Shown here: in pieces, positions 62,401 through 64,000 of the stretch | How the letters are laid out: every line of letters begins with the position of its first letter | Numbering within the stretch: position 1 is the first letter of the stretch | Source of the DNA: Chitinophaga costaii | GTDB lineage: Bacteria; Bacteroidota; Bacteroidia; Chitinophagales; Chitinophagaceae | NCBI RefSeq assembly: GCF_900094705.1 | Contig: NZ_FMAR01000008.1 | Coordinates: 62,001-126,000 of the forward strand | Direction of reading: 5' to 3' | DNA length: 64,000 nucleotides | The notes under the pieces: model-generated | Databases searched by the model: none | Seen by the model: only the letters and a program-made list of their open reading frames with translations | Told to the model about the DNA's origin: nothing | Program-made: the position numbers and the translations under genes

Positions 62401-62853
62401 GAGAATTCCTTTACCTATAAAAAGTTTAATGTAGACGCCTTTATTTCCTTCAAAAATCAAAAGGCAAAAAACTGGCAATCTCAAGCCGGGCTTCCGGGTG
62501 TAATGAACAATAATCCATTAGTTGATTACACTGGCAGATGGCAGCACCCGGGAGATGTTACCACCTTGCCAATGTATACACAAAGCATAAAAAATCAGGT
62601 ATCGTTCAATTACTATGCTGCTAGTAACGGGGCATATGTTAACGGTACATACGCACGGCTGGCCAATCTTCATATTGCTTATGATCTGAGTAATGTTATT
62701 TTCAAAAAAACAAGTTTTAACAATTTCAAAATATACATGGAAGGGCAAAATTTACTAACCATTACAAAGTACCGCAATCTTGATCCGGAAACACAGTCAG
62801 CGGTTACGGCACCATTACGCGTTTTCGTTTTCGGTATAAGTACTAACATTTAA
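59467..62853 (+). CDS. SusC-type TonB-dependent receptor with STN domain (AT-rich locus)
   Basis: A 1128-residue receptor. A leader of 22 residues precedes the signal peptide (M-K-F-A-L-I-S-I-I-S-L-L-F-Q, ATG 59533; cleavage near S-F-A-Q). Then the STN domain (V-T-L-K-T-L-F-K-E-I-T-K-Q-T-G-Y-E-V-F-Y), a carboxypeptidase-regulatory-like domain (I-D-V-H-G-R-I-I-N-E-T-G-A-P-L-L-G), a plug with VLKDADATAIYGSRGAYG, and the barrel. It follows FecR by 176 bases and precedes SusD by 12. Length and order are usual for the family; substrate unknown. Confidence 0.92.
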   Translation: MKFNAFKTGIIQNVPWHINLPVMKFALISIISLLFQAVPSFAQRLTFNQSNVTLKTLFKEITKQTGYEVFYPDKTLDSHRKVLAEFKNAPIDQVLSEVLKGMNLSYTINDKGIVISKKILQANDATVNKPNLIDVHGRIINETGAPLLGATIVVNNTPVASRIVTISGQDGAFLLRNVDPKAEISISYIGHNTVTKLVAINLGDIVMKARSNDLDQVQVIAYGTTTKRLSTGNITTITSKEIEKNPVPNVLQAIEGRVVGLNITQNTGLPGGSFSVNIRGKTTFSSSQAPPLIVVDGIIYPNQMPPGITDLGFSGQTATANATQGGNPLNFLDPSIIESVNVLKDADATAIYGSRGAYGVIIITTKKGKPGRPTLTVNTYTGVQANGKVLKRMNTSQYLTMRREAFKNDNIVPTIANAPDLLSYDTTKYTNWQKELSGKYGWNQRANISYGGGNEISSFLLGGVFSDMHSIQLGKGKDMSGTINLAVNTSSLNKKFSLGMRASYHADHNDMVAYDFSSGSGVLFAPDAPSTYNADGSLNWSTGSNPAASVNKIYFNNTKQLISSLNLSYRPFKDFSINVTIGYTSMDQKILSANPTTVYNPVLVLAGSVTNNSRINITNNITYTVDPNLSYTHKVAKKGTLQITAGGTFLSQKAANQTITGANFISDALLVNPSFAPQANVSTTYADNPDKSLGIFSTINFNWDNKYIVNINGRDEGSTKFGVSHRFGQFGSIGAAWLFTEESWFQDHLNVLSFGKIRASYGLTGGDAISPYQYLNTYTLLQNGYLGQPQLIANSLPANPNLHWETNKKSEIGFELGFVKDRIVFEPTFYRSMASDQLLTALIPSISGYQGIIANYPSVVRSSGIELNLTTQNIATKNFKWITKFNISFDRTKLLSFPGGQAALAPLLPGYIIGQTTNFVTVYNYAGIDPNTGRYLFTDKNGVTSTHNPNYGDKVLTSGFSNDQYLTIDLSPKYYGGLENSFTYKKFNVDAFISFKNQKAKNWQSQAGLPGVMNNNPLVDYTGRWQHPGDVTTLPMYTQSIKNQVSFNYYAASNGAYVNGTYARLANLHIAYDLSNVIFKKTSFNNFKIYMEGQNLLTITKYRNLDPETQSAVTAPLRVFVFGISTNI

Positions 62854-62865
62854 CACTTTTATAAA

Positions 62866-64000
62866 ATGAATTCACTAAGGATAAAATTTCCGAACGCCGG
62901 GAAAATAATTCCAGGTATAGCAATTATATCGATGCTGTGTGGTAGTACCGGTTGCCAAAAACTAATAGATACACCGCTGCCATCAACCGTGGTTGCTGCA
63001 GATCAGGCTTTTGCCAATGATAAAGCTGTTTCAGCGGTTTTAAATCCGGTCTATTTATACATGATAAGCACTTCTTACCAGCTAGGTTTAAACTATGGTT
63101 TGTATACAGATGAATTGCGCCCGTTTCAAACCACTTCAATGCAATATAATAACTTATATTCCGGCATATATGATGAAACCAGCGGCGGCTCAACTTTATG
63201 GATATTATGGTATGCTCAGATAAGGACATGCAATCTGGTGATTGAAGGGATGAAAAACGCGCCCAGTACCATCGTACAAAAAAACCAATGGCTTGGTCAG
63301 GCCTATTTCTTAAGGGCCTATTTCTATTTTTTATTAACAAATAGCTATGGGGAAATTCCTATTGTTACATCATCTGATGCTTCGTTGAACAAAACACTAT
63401 CAAGAAAGCCCATAAATGATGTGATGGAACTGATCATAGCCGATCTGCAACAAGCACAATCCCTGCTAACAGATGACTATTATTTACCATCAGGTTTGGT
63501 TACAACCCAACGGACCCTTCCAAACAAAGGAGCTGCAACAGCACTTTTAGCCAGGGCCTATCTTTATAATGACGATTGGACAAATGCCGAAATCCAATCA
63601 ACTTTATTAATTAATAATTCTGCTTATCATCTGGAACCTCTATCCCAAACTTTTCTGGCAACCAGTAAGGAAATTATTCTCGGTCTGGCCCCTCTGGGAA
63701 GCAGCTATATTGTTAATGATGCCATTACCTATATAATTGCTATTGGAAAAACGCCCGCACAAGCCGGCATATACTTTTACCTGAATACCTTCTTGTTGAA
63801 TGCTTTTGAACCAGGCGACAAACGCTTTACCACCTGGATAGGCGTATCCAGTGTACCGGAAAGTGGGGGGAGTCCTGCCACAGATTATTATTATTACTAC
63901 AAGTATAAGACCAACACTGCGCAAACCGCGCCCGTTGAATACTATACTTTATTTCGCCTTGCTGAACAATACCTGATTCGTGCCGAAGCAAGAGCACATT
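62866..64000 (+). CDS. SusD/RagB-type lipoprotein, runs off the window (partial)
   Basis: The frame is open from ATG 62866 to the last base, giving 378 codons of an expected about 480-550. The lipobox ends at Cys30 in G-S-T-G-C, followed by Q-K-L-I-D-T-P-L-P-S. Conserved segments: Q-W-L-G-Q-A-Y-F-L-R-A-Y-F-Y-F-L-L-T, then A-A-T-A-L-L-A-R-A-Y-L-Y, and at the window end F-R-L-A-E-Q-Y-L-I-R-A-E-A-R-A. It is the surface lid of the preceding SusC and starts 12 bases after its stop. Confidence 0.92.
   Translation, partial: MNSLRIKFPNAGKIIPGIAIISMLCGSTGCQKLIDTPLPSTVVAADQAFANDKAVSAVLNPVYLYMISTSYQLGLNYGLYTDELRPFQTTSMQYNNLYSGIYDETSGGSTLWILWYAQIRTCNLVIEGMKNAPSTIVQKNQWLGQAYFLRAYFYFLLTNSYGEIPIVTSSDASLNKTLSRKPINDVMELIIADLQQAQSLLTDDYYLPSGLVTTQRTLPNKGAATALLARAYLYNDDWTNAEIQSTLLINNSAYHLEPLSQTFLATSKEIILGLAPLGSSYIVNDAITYIIAIGKTPAQAGIYFYLNTFLLNAFEPGDKRFTTWIGVSSVPESGGSPATDYYYYYKYKTNTAQTAPVEYYTLFRLAEQYLIRAEARAH

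Noticed and set aside
1-64000. CRISPR array, tRNA, rRNA, insertion sequence or prophage
   Set aside because: I found no regular spaced repeats, no cloverleaf-like segment in the gaps, no transposase, integrase or phage structural gene.

Overview
The window looks like the chromosome of a Chitinophaga-like member of the Bacteroidota (family Chitinophagaceae or a close relative). The case rests on four SusC/SusD pairs, three of them next to an ECF sigma factor and a FecR anti-sigma gene, on many lipoproteins, on GldA/GldF-GldG-like ABC genes, on Bacteroidota -7 boxes (TAnnTTTG) and on weak Shine-Dalgarno sequences. I see no rRNA, tRNA, CRISPR array, insertion sequence or prophage.

Layout. 1-2.0 kb: the tail of a sugar phosphate isomerase/epimerase gene, a small HAD-family protein, and a DUF937-OmpA envelope protein. 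2.3-2.6 kb: frameshifted remains of a TPR-type histidine kinase. 2.7-6.1 kb: the ATP-grasp / alpha-E / transglutaminase operon, followed by three terminator-like hairpins in a row. 6.5-13.4 kb: SusC-SusD-HExxH metallohydrolase-DUF4302 operon. It converges on 20.3-13.4 kb (minus strand): ECF sigma-FecR-SusC-SusD. 21.1-27.1 kb: a lipoprotein, a CDF metal transporter, and an outer-membrane beta-barrel protein with a 6-bladed propeller lipid-side or periplasmic partner. 27.2-29.6 kb: a diheme cytochrome c (TsdA-like), a periplasmic DsrE-like protein and an orphan periplasmic binding protein, probably a sulfur-oxidation cassette.

29.7-46.0 kb is the most distinctive block. It runs, all on the plus strand, ECF sigma-FecR-SusC-SusD-ABC ATPase-fused GldF/GldG permease-two tandem MutS-like ATPases that lack the mismatch-binding part-M16 zinc peptidase. 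I read it as a regulated outer-membrane import system coupled to an inner-membrane ABC machine and a periplasmic peptidase; the job of the MutS-like pair is unknown. The leader of its SusC gene carries a duplicated hairpin element with an identical 20-base loop.

46.5-52.0 kb: an orphan PAS histidine kinase and a minus-strand tripartite MacAB/TolC-type exporter operon. 52.3-56.3 kb (minus strand): a GH78 alpha-L-rhamnosidase, a carboxypeptidase-regulatory-like protein and a lipoprotein MsrB. 56.5-56.8 kb: a fragment of xseA. 57.4-64.0 kb: a third ECF sigma-FecR-SusC-SusD locus, visibly more AT-rich than the earlier ones, whose SusD gene runs off the end of the window.
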